A stretch of DNA of 64,000 nt from Heterodera schachtii (Eukaryota; Nematoda; Chromadorea; Rhabditida; Heteroderidae). Below the pieces are notes generated by a model. That model was not told the DNA's origin and did no database searches. It was given only the letters and a program-made list of their open reading frames with translations. How positions within the stretch are numbered: the first letter of the stretch is position 1; each line of letters starts with the position of its first letter. The translations under genes were made by a program, and so were the position numbers. Location: the NCBI GenBank assembly GCA_023374025.1, contig SIJG01000015.1, positions 509,523-573,522 on the forward strand. The letters are read 5' to 3'. Below are positions 20,718 through 31,782 of the stretch, piece after piece.

Positions 20718-23700
20718 TTGTGGGCCTTGATCAAGTAAGAAAATAATTATGCGATTTACTGGTGCTCAGATTTTCTCAGGTTCCAATATTTTTGGCTGGC
20801 ACCCAAATTTTCTGCCCCCTCCCCCGAAAAATTGGCACAAAACTTTGGCAAAATTGAATTGGTCCCATAAAATTTTTTTTATCCCCCCCCCCCTTAAAAA
20901 GTTGTCCCAAATTTTCTGCGCCCTTACCAAAAAAATTGGCACAAAACTTTGGCAAAATTGAATTGGTCCCATAAAATTTTTTTTACCCCCCCCCCTTAAA
21001 AAGTTGTCCCAAATTTTCTGCGCCCTTCCCAAAAAATTGGCCCAAAATTTAGCCCTGCATCCCTGCAATTTAAGTTGGCCAGATTCTTTTATTTTTGTTT
21101 TTAATCCAAAATTAATTTTTACAAAAACTATAAATTTCAATGCTATCATGGAGTTAGGCATTATTGACCAATCAAGGAAAAAATTATGCTATTTCTGTTG
21201 CTCAGATTTCCCTAAGTTTGGCCAGATTTAATTGGTCCCATAAAATTTTTTATCCCCCCCCCCTTAAAAAATTGTCACAAAATTTCCAAGATATCTGGAA
21301 TCGTTGGACGAAATGTACAGGATGAGCATTTACTATGCCGAGGATGGTCGAGATGTTGAGAAGGCGTTCATATTGAACGTCAGATATTCCAGGCAAGTTT
21401 TTCGGCAAAAATTTTTGAAAAAATACATATTAAAAATGGAAATTTTTTCCATTTTATAAAAATAAAATTTGAAAAATGACTCCGAAAAAATCAGGCCCTA
21501 GCCAGAAAAAAAAAAATTTTTTCGAAGGGAGAAATCCGAAGGTTTTTTACTCTTTGGGCAAAAAATTCCAAAAAATTTATTTTAAAAATTTTCATCGACC
21601 GGGGACAAAAAAGCAGGAATTTATAGCATTTTTTCGCCAAAAAATGACAAATTTCCATGTTGGTGTCAAGTTTTAAAAAAATAAAATAAAGCGATGACTT
21701 TAGGCGCTGCCGAAAATTTTTTTTTTTGGAAATTTAATGAATTTTTATTAAAAAATTGCATAGAATTTTTAAATTTGCCAATTTTTCTTGAAAATTTTAG
21801 GTTGGAGATAAATTATGTATTCACATTAAAATATTTATATGTTTTTTTTTGCCTATTTTTCAGTATTGTTTGGGAAGAATTGGTATGTTTTGGCGCGCGC
21901 TTCAATTCATTCATTGTTTGCCCATGGGCCAATTTAAAATAATTAATAATTAATTAATTAATTAAAAATTTTTTTTAATTGTAAAGCCTCACTGTCAAAA
22001 TTACCATGCGCTGCCCGAGTTGCAACGGCTAGCATTGTACGGACAAGCTTTTCAAATCATTTTAAAAAGCGAGCCGTTGAAGCAACGCATTCTGTTAAAA
22101 TATGAACAGGAATATCAAAAGGTTGTAAAAATGGCACAAATTGTATGCTGCCAAATGAACAAAAAAAAATGCCACTTTTGGACAATTAGTGCCAAAAATC
22201 GGCAAACATCGAATTAGCGCAAAATGGGCGGCACTTTTTGATTGGCAATTGCCAAACATAGAAAGCCCAGCATTTTAAGAAAGCCGGCATTCAGGTTTAA
22301 GAGTCGGGTTAGGGGGGGGGGACTCAGTTTTCCGGGTTCGAATCCTGCTTTTGGCCATTTTTAGGGTGATTCAGACTCGTAAGGGGAGGGGAATTTCCGG
22401 CTCTATTACAGTTTACACGACCATAAAATAATTTGGAAAGTTTAATGCACCATAATTTTTTTCTAAAAGTGTCAAATTAAAAATACTTAGTATCATTTGG
22501 TAGCCCAAAGCTTGCTTTATTAGCCTGCAAAATTTCAAAAAATTTCATTAGGTTTCAAAAAAGTTATAACAAGAAAACTTTTAAAAAAAACGGCTTTCTA
22601 AATATTTTTGACTATAATTGACTATAAATTTTTGAATCTTGGGTGAATTTTTTTCAATATTTGTAGACTAATAGAGGACACTTAGGGCTATCAATTGATA
22701 CCAAAAATGTCTAATTTGGATGCTTCTAGAAAAAGTTATGTTGCATTAAAGTTGCAAAATTGTTTTATGGTCGTGTAAATTTCAATAAAGCCGAATTTCC
22801 TCCCCCCCCCCCCCCTCATCCGCCTGAAATGCAAAATTTTAAAATTTTCCACGGAAAATGGGCAAATTTTACTCAATTTGTTTCATTAAAGTTTTCAAAA
22901 AAAAATTTTCTCCCCACGAACCATCACCATTCTCACTTTTTACCATTTTTTTTTTTGAAAATTTGAACCAAAAATGGCAATTTTGGCGAAAAATTACTAA
23001 AAAATTCCTGTTTTTTGCCACGGGCGTTGGAAAATTTTGAAAAATAACATTGGAGAACAAGGAAATTCTAACCTGAAGGACAAAAATTCGCATACATGCC
23101 AAAATGACCCATTTGATGATGCTAATCACTTTTCTTATTACTAATGCCAAAAACGCATAATTTTTTTGGCTAATAATTTTTTTTTATTAAAATTTCTTTA
23201 ATAAACCATGGTAAATTTTTAAAATTTTCATTTTTCTTTTTTTTTGAGGAGCAAAATCAGCAACTGATTGCCTCCTCAATTGTTCCATCAACATCGAGCA
23301 GTAGCAGGAATAGACCGCCGGCATTGCAGCTGAACACGGAGGTCAGGCATAATTAATTAATTAATTAATTTTATATTTTAAAAACTTTTAATTAAATTTT
23401 ACACCTTTTTTCCCATTTAAGCCACTAATTTTTGATGATGCACAGCAATTGTTGAGCCCATATGTTCAGTGCCATTTTACTACACATCAGCAAATTATGT
23501 TCAAAGTAAAAAGTGGCAAATGTTTTTGGCTTGGATTTTCATGCCCCGGGGGCATGTCATATTATTGACGATTAGAGCTCGCCAATTTTGAAAAAGGCCT
23601 TAGGCATGGCCTGGGGGATTCCATGTTGGCCCTGCTGGACCTCTGGGTTTTCTGGACAAAAACCCCAGCTTTTGCATGCCTAACCTGGACCTGGATATTG

Positions 23701-26700
23701 GAAGTTTCAAAAAGGAAAAGCCAGGGGTCCAACAAAATAGAGGTTGCCAAAAAAGAGTCTGTCTTGGCCAGGGCTTGGATCCAGGAAAAATCCAGGCTTG
23801 AGCTCTATTGAACATGTGTCACGAAAACTGCGATCCTATACCCCCCAACAAAAATTTCGAAATTTATTATATATTTTTTTCACTTTTAATAGGTCTTTTT
23901 GTCATTTAAAATTTATGAGATACCAAAAATATACATAGAGGGTTTGTAGCGGAAAAAATTTCTGAGGAGCAAATTTCACGTATATATCTCGTTTCTAAAA
24001 TTTGGGACAAAAATGCTACTAATTAGTGGTAGTGGGGATGCTTAATTGCTTGCCATGGGGACCTGAAAATTCAGAATAGGATGTTCTAAGTCATTGTACT
24101 GATTAGAAAAGCATATAAAACCCCCCCACGAATGTGAAGACTGATCAAAAGTGCCGAATTTAAATTTTGGGATTCATTATTTAATGATCAGCCCCGAGAA
24201 TTGCCAACAAATGCCAATTTAACCGCCTGTTAAATGCATCTTTGATCATTTGTCCTCATAAAACCCCAAGTAAACCAAATACCGCTTGGCTCTGATCAGA
24301 ATGCCGTTTCCAAGCCTTTTTCCATTAGCGGCTTCTGATCAAAAAGGAACAAAAATGATGTCATCCTTTTAAGCACATGTTCATCCCCAGCAACACTCAC
24401 GAGCTGTTCATGGCCAATGCTTGGCCTTCAATTCCAACCAGCTCTGCTTCTGCTGCTGCTGGTGGTGGACCAACAGCAGCTGAACAATCAGTCGCTGCTG
24501 ATCCTACAGTAGTTGATCCGCAATTTCACATCGCAATTTTGTACGGTAGGATAATGATAGTAAGTTTTGAATGGAAAAAAAATTTGCCAAAAAACAAAAA
24601 TAATTTGTTTTGTTTTTTTTTGAAATAAAATTTACTGCAAATTTTCCCAGATGGGCGGCAAATCGGTCCTGGTTGTCTACAAAATGTTGCCATGTACAGT
24701 AGATGCATTTCAGAAAAATCCGAATTACCATCGTTATGTTGACCCAAGCACGGGCGAAGTAAGAGCATTGAATGTGTCCGGCCGACCCTACAATTTGGCG
24801 TTGGCCATTTTTGGGGTGCCAACCTAAGCCTTGGCATTCTTGAATTTTGGCCAAGATCTTTGGGCCGGCAGCTCAGGGAATGGTTCCTTTTTTGGCGCCA
24901 AAGCCCAAATTTTTGGACTTTGATTTTTTTCTTTGCCAAATATGGTAATAAAAAAAAAGTTAAAGTCCAAGAACTCGGGCTGTCTCGTGCCGAAATGACC
25001 CAAGACCCTTGGCCAGGCCCTTTTACCCTGGGTGGGGCCTCAAAAATCGAACTTTTGCCTGTGATTTCAGTTAAAATTGGTGGCTCAGTTGGTTAAATTT
25101 GCATTTTTGCGAGCTCGGGTTCAAATCCAACATACAAATAAATATATTTTTAATTAATGTATAAAATAACAAAACAATTTTAAAAAAATCATTTTTTAGA
25201 CTAAAAAAATGTATAAAAACAAAAAAATAAAAATAAATAAATGTAAAAGAGATGGGAATTAATAGAAAGTGAATAAAGCTGGAAATGGGCCCTTAGGCCT
25301 AAATTTCGATTTGCTCGCGAGGTTCCCTTGTGAGTGGAAGCACTTTTTTCCTTCCCTTTAATTGAAAAATTTATGAGGAAAAAATTGGCATTTTGAAACC
25401 AAATCTTGCAAATTTCATAAAACTTTCCAAAAATTAATGTGCTAACTGAATTTTTTTTTTTAATTTTTTGGTCGAAAAATCTGTTCAAAACAGTTAGGTC
25501 TTCGTTCCCCAAAAAGGGGATGCTGCTGGGTTGTTACTCAAAAAAGCATCAAATCCGGTTCATGATCCTGAACAAAACTGGATTTAATTCTGAAATCCGG
25601 TTCATTCCACCTAATCCTGCTCCGAAAATTTCGGTTTACCTCAGTTGGGCGCGCACGGTTGGGCGCCAGCACACGTTTTTCCACTATAACTTTTTTATTT
25701 GTTATTCAAATCCAACAATCTTGGTATCATTCGAGAGCTCTTCAGAAGCTCTAATAGCCTGCAAAATTCCAAAAAAATTTGTCAATTTTGAACAAATTTA
25801 TGGCCAAAAAGGTTGGAAAATTTGGTTTTTTGAATTCTTCAGGCCATAACTTTTTTGAACCTCAACGAAATTTTTCAAAATTTTGCAGACTAATAGAGGA
25901 CACTTAGGCTTTCGAATGATACCAACTATATTGGATTTGGTTGACAACGAAAAAAGCTATAGCCAGAAAAGTGCTGGCGCCCAAACGTGCCGGCGCCCAA
26001 CTGAGCGAGTCCGGAAAATTTACCAAGGTCCCTGACTTACTAATTATCCCATTTTAATTACCTCTCCAAGATAATCATAATTAATTAAATTAAGTTTTTA
26101 TATATTTTTTTATTTTTAATCCAAAAAAGGAAGTGTCAATGGTTGGTTTCATTTGCTCCTCCTTGGAAATGGCCAGCGAATTGGAGCTGTTCCAGAAGTG
26201 CCAAATCCAGGAGATGGTGTGCATTGTCTGTTCACCGAGGCTTAGAAAGTATTTAAAAATGCATTTTTTTAAATTAAAAAAAAATTCTCGTCCATTTGAG
26301 TCCCAAGATACTCCATCTGGTCAAAATGGTGAATGGCAGCTTAGCTTTTCCCAAAATGAACTCCGACACAAATACAACTGTGTGTTGTTCCTGTGAACAT
26401 TTGATGATCACCAATGCGAGTGAGTAGTGTATGATGGATTATAAAAGCAAATATCCAAAATTGGATGGGATATAAAATTTAAAAAAAAAGAATCCAAAAT
26501 GGGAATTATCCCATCCATTTTAAATATTTTTCTACAAATTAAAAAAATAGAATCCAAAAATGGTAAAATTTCTAATTGAAAATTTAAAAAATTGGGGTAG
26601 GGGGAGGGAAACGATATGTGGGAGGTGGGGACTGATACGGTGGCTATGTCAAAACCGACGAAAAGTGCAAATTTGGGTGACCAACGAAAAGTGCAAAATT

Positions 26701-27298
26701 TGCTAAATTTTGATGACTAAATCAACTCATAACTTTTCTCATACGCAACCAAATTGCACAATCTTGGTATCATACGATGGCCCTTGAATTGCGCTGCTAT
26801 TAGCTTGCTAAATTTCAAAAAATTTTATTAGGTTTTTCAAAAGTTCAAGCCAAAAAACTGGAAAAATTGTCATAACTTATGAAAAACTTAATAAAATTTT
26901 TTGAAATTTAGCAAGCTAATAACGCAATTCAAGGGCTATCGTATGATACCAAGTTTGTGCAATTTGGTTGCGTCTGAGAAAAGTTATGAGTTGAACAGGG
27001 ATTGGGTGGAGGCATGGGTTCGATTCCCACCCGGTGCCGAACATTTTTTGCCAATTTCTTATTCTTATAATAAACATTTTTCATTCAATCAGTAAATACT
27101 ACAATGATCGATGAGCAACAACATAGGAGGTATCTTCAGCAGCTGAACGGAGAAAAAAACAGAAAAAGATGCGCACAATCGGCACAAATGCCGTCGTCAA
27201 TGATGCAAAACAATGGAATGGAGCCAACAGCAAAAATGCCGAAACTTCATGCAATGGCGGCACGAACGCCAGCGGTAGATGCACGCGAAGACAGTTGA
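20715..27298 (+). CDS. Unidentified 11-exon gene, 396 aa
   Basis: Exons: 20715-20734, 21291-21392, 21864-21882 (19 bases), 21987-22121, 23249-23341, 23422-23505, 24374-24559, 24651-24758, 26130-26248, 26301-26419, 27093-27298 (TGA). Phases agree at every junction. The second intron uses a GC donor (CCAG|GCAAGT); others are GT-AG, with weak acceptors at 23248 and 26129. Features: YLESLDEMYRMSIYY, a helical block LPELQRLALYGQAFQIIL, an Ala/Ser linker, then FHIAILYGRIMI and SVLVVYKMLPCTVDAF with NYHRYVDPSTGE. CIVC and VCCSC lie about 40 residues apart and could bind zinc. The tail is basic and Met/Gln-rich. I do not know the family. The YLESL...NVRYS part faintly recalls a HORMA-domain edge, a weak guess. 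The 5' end is uncertain. Confidence 0.5.
20735..21290. repeat. Intronic tandem blocks with poly-C runs
   Basis: Three near copies of a block containing TTGTCCCAAATTTTCTGCGCCC, AAAAATTGGC and a run of C followed by TTAAAAA lie at about 20805-20890, 20890-20995 and 20995-21070, with a partial one at 21225-21290. The stretch 21085-21200 looks like a decayed duplicate of 20640-20760. All of it lies in the first intron of the model above. Confidence 0.55.
22295..22365 (+). other. tRNA-like box-B segment
   Basis: CCGGGTTCGAATCCTGC has the form of a T-arm, but the preceding DNA (GGGGGGGGGACTCAG) does not supply a matching D-arm and acceptor stem. Probably a fragment. Confidence 0.2.
22382..22815. 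repeat. Foldback repeat with extended arms
   Basis: The inner termini are TTTACACGACCATAAAA (22412) and the complement ending 22779. Outside these the inverted symmetry continues (GGGGAATTTCCGGCTCTATTAC versus TTCAATAAAGCCGAATTTCC), so the total span is about 434 bases. The core CTTAGTATCATTTGGTAGCCC is the family signature. It lies in an intron. Confidence 0.7.
23573..23807. mobile_element. hAT-like element with CCAGG/CTGGA words, second copy
   Basis: The ends are TAGAGCTC and GAGCTCTA, with flanks TTGACGAT and TTGAACAT (six of eight). The interior shares the CTGGACCTGG vocabulary of the element at 15418-15704. It sits in the intron between 23505 and 24374. Confidence 0.65.
25075..25140 (+). 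other. tRNA-like, possibly SINE-derived segment
   Basis: A good box A (TGGCTCAGTTGGTTA) and box B (GGGTTCAAATCC) are separated by about 25 bases, but the T-stem pairs at only two of five positions. It is preceded by GGCCTCAAAAATCG, as in the segment near 1575. Likely a tRNA-derived repeat rather than a gene. Confidence 0.35.
25640..26004. repeat. Foldback repeat with GGGCGCC-rich ends
   Basis: The left end CTCAGTTGGGCGCGCACGGT is mirrored by ACGTGCCGGCGCCCAACTGAG. The core TTGGTATCATTCGAGAGCTC and its mirror are present. Intronic. Confidence 0.75.
26641..26996. repeat. Foldback repeat, close to the copy at 7767-8146
   Basis: CGAAAAGTGCAAAATTTGC, then TTGGTATCATACGATGGCCC, and a mirror image ending at AAAGTTATGAGTTGAAC. 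It is followed at 27020-27050 by a T-arm-like GGGTTCGATTCCC whose other tRNA parts are missing. Confidence 0.75.
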
Positions 27299-28809
27299 CA
27301 GCGATTTAAATTGGAGCGATTGGTGTGGCATAATGCCCAATTTTGTGACAATTGGCAACGGATAACTCATATAAACAAAAATAATTTTGAATTAAATGCA
27401 TAATTGATTTTCAAGGGCAGTCCTTGCGGGATTTTGTACTGGATTTTGCATCGCCCGGATTTTCGGATTTTCACAAGAAAATTCTCACCCTTGAGCAAAC
27501 ATTTTCAAGAAATACACTCATAAAGATTGAAAAAACTTTGGAAAAAATAGAAAATTGTCAAATTTTTCCCTTTTCCTCTCAAAAATCTAATTCGTATTCA
27601 ATTTTTGGAAAATTTGTTTCCATATTTAGAAATATTTTGTCAATATAAATCCTGGTCTTTGTTATAACTAAATTTTCGATTGCAAATTTCTAAAAAATTT
27701 CAATTAAAATTTTTTCAATCAACCTTTGCCAATTGTCACAATGGCACACATAAATGGCGCAAAATTTTTAACAAATTTGTATAATTCATTCACCATAATC
27801 ATAAGCGCTTTTTGATTCTCAACTACGGTAATCACTACTATAATTTTCATACCATATCTCTTTCTGTTTATCAAGTGATATTGTTTTAACTTTTTTTTCT
27901 TGTTCTCCTCATTTATATATACATTAATTTTTTCCATTTAATTTAAATTAATTTCACTGTATGAAATTACTAATTTTTCATTAATTTAATTTTGTTTAAT
28001 TTACTTAATTATAGAACCAAGAAGATTTTATAAATGATTTTTTAGATCAAATTCAATTGAAAAAAAAAGAAATAAAGCAAATTAAAGTTCAAAAATTTAT
28101 CCATTAACTTTCTAATCTAAACCTGACTGGGATATGGCCCCGCCGGGAATTTGCCGTTACTCCCCTAGGTCCCGGGTTCTTTCGGGAGGTGGTAGACCGG
28201 GACCTAAAGTCCTGGAAAAAGTGCTTTTTGTCCTGGAAATGCCGTCCCCATTCATTGAAAAATGCCGTTCTCTGATTTCAATTATACTGGCACATTGTTA
28301 TAACTCTCAAAACATCGATGAAATTTTCACCCAGGCCCGCGCGACATTCTCGAAATGGAAAACTCAATTTATGCATTTGTCGAATTTATTTTTTAATTAA
28401 TTCTTTGGCTAGTAGACCACCCAAATCGTTCATTTTTGTAAAACAAAATAACAGCAGCATATTTGGTACATACATCTGTCCCAACATTAAATCATATGTA
28501 AACAAATTATTATTTTTTGAAGGGACAGACGAATAAAAATGTTTGAGCAAATGAATGATGGGGATAAATTAAAGAAAAAATCCAAGAAAATTATGGCCAT
28601 TAAAATTTGAAAACATACGCATCCATGGCCATTTTTAATTAAAAAAGTGTAAAAATAAATCGACTCTTAAAGCTCCAATTAAATTACAATTAAAATTTTA
28701 AGAGTTAAATAATTATAAATAAAAGTTTTTTAAAAATTTGGTTAATTAATAATAATAAAAAAAAATGAAATTGAGGAAATATTTCTAAATACTTAATTGC
28801 ATTTTTGAA
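27299..28809. other. Intergenic, no convincing gene
   Basis: AT-rich with polyadenylation-like AATAAA words. An open frame near 28236-28400 (MPSPFIEKCRSLISIILAHC) has no splice or homology support. A GC-rich patch with CCCGGG/ACCGGGACC words at about 28130-28205 may be a decayed piece of the CCCGG element family. Confidence 0.45.
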
Positions 28810-30924
28810 ATGTCTAATATAAACAAATTGATCCATTTTTTGTCAATTTTTTCAATCATTTTTGAAGAAATTAATGGTGAAAAAATTAATGAGGTAAAAA
28901 TTTAATTAAAAAATAATTATTTTAATTTAGTAAAAATAATATTTATTTGCAGAATGTTTCTGTTGAAAATCAAAAAGATGTTGAAAAAATGAATCAAGCT
29001 GAAAGGTGCCACATAATACTTGAACTAATTTTAAAAATATTTTTTTTTCATTTTTGGATAGGATATAATTTTCATATTAAGTTTATGCCGTGGAAAATTC
29101 ACGATTTCTCCTGAAGCACAAGCAAAATTGCATTGCTATTTAAAGAGGGATAAGGTAGGGTAGGCATAAAAAAACAAAAATATAAAATTAATTTTTATAA
29201 ATTAAATTATTTAAAAAAAAATACTATTATTTTTTATTAAGCCATTTCTGTTGTTGGCACCGCATAAAGTTGAAATTGTTCATTTGGACCCACTTGTGCT
29301 CATTTTTCGCGCTGTCATTTCGGACACAGAAATTTTTACCATCAAAACTTTGGCCTCGAAAAAGGTAATAAATTCCGCAAATGTTTTGGGAAATTTCAGA
29401 AAAATCTTTCAGCTTTGTCGTGCCAAAGTGGTTGATCCAAACTCGGGCAAAACTGCGCTTGCCAATTACAGAGTCAGCAAATCGGCATGGCTTAAAGATG
29501 GAGTTCACCAAGTGGTTGAACGGATCACAAAACGAGTTCATGTGAGGCATTCAGAAAAACAAACAAAATTTTTATGAATTTTCCACCCACCAACAAAATT
29601 TTAGTCAGTCTGTATTACCATATATATTTTCATAATGTTACTGTAATAGGCGTTGACCTTTACAGTGTACTTCTATTACAGTTTCGAATGCATAAAACAA
29701 TAAATTTTCATTTATTTGCCAAGATTCGCGCTATTATTTCTCATTCCCCATTACAGTATCAATACCTTAAAATACAGTACCGAAAAATTCTCTACAGGAG
29801 CATTTTCCACGCATAAGTTTAGGACATGACTAACTTGGGCACGGAATCTGCTGAGGACCTGCAGGTAGCCAGCTACGGTATTGGAGGTCATTATGCACCG
29901 CATTTTGACTTTTTCAGGGTAAGTTGACAAAAAATTCAAATTGTTTTTCAAATTTTGTTTTGAATTATTAATCATATGGTAAATAAATTATTTTATTTCA
30001 AAAACATATATTATATATAAGCGGTTTTAATAAAAAAATTTAAATTTAAATTTGTTAAAATAGAAAAAACTTTTATTTCATCTGTTTCTAATTAAGTTTT
30101 TTTTTATACAAATAATTTAGTCTAATGAAGTGGACAAACGAACTTTTGAGCTCTATGGCAACCGTATTGCCACCGTTTTATTTTATGTGGGTGAAGAATA
30201 AAAAATTTTCAAAAATTGTTTTATGTGGGGGAAGGGTAAAATTTTTTTTAATTTCAAAAATTTCACAGTTAACCCAACCCCACGATGGTGGGTTTACCAT
30301 CTTCACGGACATGAACATTGGCATTGAACCAACTGAACATGACGCGTTGTTTTGGTACAATTTGCGCAGTGATGGAAGTGTTGACCCACGCACGAGACAT
30401 GTTTTGCAATTTTAAATTAAATATAATTTATTTACTAGTTTTAAATTATACTATATTTATTTTTAAATTAAAAATTATCTAAATAATTTTAATTTAATAA
30501 ATTTCTAATTTTTATATATATGAAAATTGTCAGAATCAGGGATGGCATGGAATTCCGATTTCCGACATTATTGGGGTCGGAATTCAGCGTTCCGGTTTCC
30601 GAAAAAGTTGGGCCTAAGAATTCTGATTTCTTAAAATTTTTGAGGCCTCGGAATGCCACCCCTAGTCAGAACCATTATTATTTTTAGTGCTATTATTATT
30701 TAATGTGTTATTCTCTTGATTAATTTAATTTTTAAGTTTTTAAAAATTTTTCATTTTTTATTTAGCTAATGATTTTATTCATCAAATCACTTGTTATTTT
30801 TAAGGCCGCTTGTCCAGTGCTCAGCGGCCACAAATGGGTGGCCAACAAATGGCTTCATGAACGTGGCCAAGAATTCATTAGGCCATGCCCGCTCAAGATG
30901 GCACAACAAATTGATGAAAATTGA
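28810..30924 (+). CDS. Short collagen prolyl 4-hydroxylase alpha-type enzyme, 291 aa
   Basis: Exons: 28810-28893, 28953-29005, 29082-29154, 29242-29364, 29413-29541, 29823-29918, 30121-30186, 30269-30400, 30805-30924. All phases agree and all introns are GT-AG. A signal peptide (KLIHFLSIFSIIF) is followed by the conserved LCRG, DPNSGKTALANYRVSKSAWL, DLQVASYGIGGHYAPHFDF, NRIATVLFY, ALFWYNL and RHAACPVLSGHKWVANKW. HFD supplies the first iron-binding His and Asp, RH the second His, and HKW the 2-oxoglutarate-binding Lys, so the 2-oxoglutarate/Fe(II) site is complete. It would hydroxylate proline in collagen in the ER. The peptide-binding and tetramer-forming N-terminal half of vertebrate subunits (about 530 aa) is missing, as in the short PHY-3 type of nematodes. 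A longer gene with missed 5' exons cannot be excluded. Confidence 0.88.
30537..30664. mobile_element. Small hAT-like MITE in the last hydroxylase intron
   Basis: The ends are CAGGGATGGCATGGAATTCC and GGAATGCCACCCCTA. Flanks GTCAGAAT and GTCAGAAC agree at seven of eight. Words GGAATTCCG/TTCCG fill the interior. 128 bases long. Confidence 0.8.
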
Positions 30925-31782
30925 CATTTATGAAGCGAGGGACAACGGGCAGAAAAAAAACAAACAATTTTGCATTTAAATTTGTTTTTTTTGACCAAAT
31001 TATTGGAATTTTTGTTATGAGAATGTCCTTGGAAATTGGCAATCTGCCACAAAGTCTATTAAAAGTATGATAATTTGGTGTAAAAAAATTTTTTTTTTGT
31101 TGACATTATATCATAACTAATTCATTTTGGCAAAATTCGTTTTTAATTCACTCAAAATTTGAAATCTTTGATGACTGTCCTTATAAATCAATGAAAAGCC
31201 CTTATAAATCCTTGGAAATCGAGCTCGGATGTCCCGAACTTTGGGAAAAATTTGCAGAAAATTTTGAGAAACGGTTAGCCTCAATTTGAACAATCAGACT
31301 GAGAATTTTTACATTTTAATTAAAATAGTTATTTTACGAATTAATTTCTTTTTTTCTTGAGGGGCATATAATTTTATGCATAGTAAAAGATTGATCATTT
31401 TTTTCATTTTAATCATGGCTATTCATTTTTATGAAGAGTAAAAGATTGACGAAGTAAAAAATTGATCATTTTTTCATGGCACTGTTTTTATGATGAGTAA
31501 GAAATTGATCTTTTTTTTTAATTTCAATTGAGGCATTCCATTTTTATGAATTTTTGGCCATGAATATTTAAATGCATTAGTTATTGCTTAAATTATACAT
31601 TTACTATAATGAATGCAATTTTTATTTTAAACTGCATTACAAATTCATTCATAACTTATAATTTTTTTTTTTGCATTTTTATATTTTTTTGATGAAATTT
31701 CCTCAAAATTTGGGTTTATCTTTGCTTAATTTCATTTAAATCAGAATTATTTCCTTAAATTAATGTTTCAATTAGTTCACAG
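30925..31782. other. Intergenic with short tandem-like repeats
   Basis: No gene is seen. At 31375-31555 a unit of the form TTTTATGAAGAGTAAAAGATTGA...TTGATCATTTTTTTCA is repeated about three times with changes. Confidence 0.45.

Noticed and set aside
21291..21392. Confident assignment of a HORMA domain
   Set aside because: Only one short segment recalls the fold; the rest of the protein does not follow the known motif order.
27005..27050. A tRNA gene ending in GGGTTCGATTCCC and CCGGTGCC
   Set aside because: No matching 5' acceptor strand or D-arm upstream; the preceding DNA is a foldback repeat.
28236..28400. Possible missing N-terminal exon of the prolyl 4-hydroxylase
   Set aside because: Does not resemble the peptide-binding domain and has no donor in phase with 28953.
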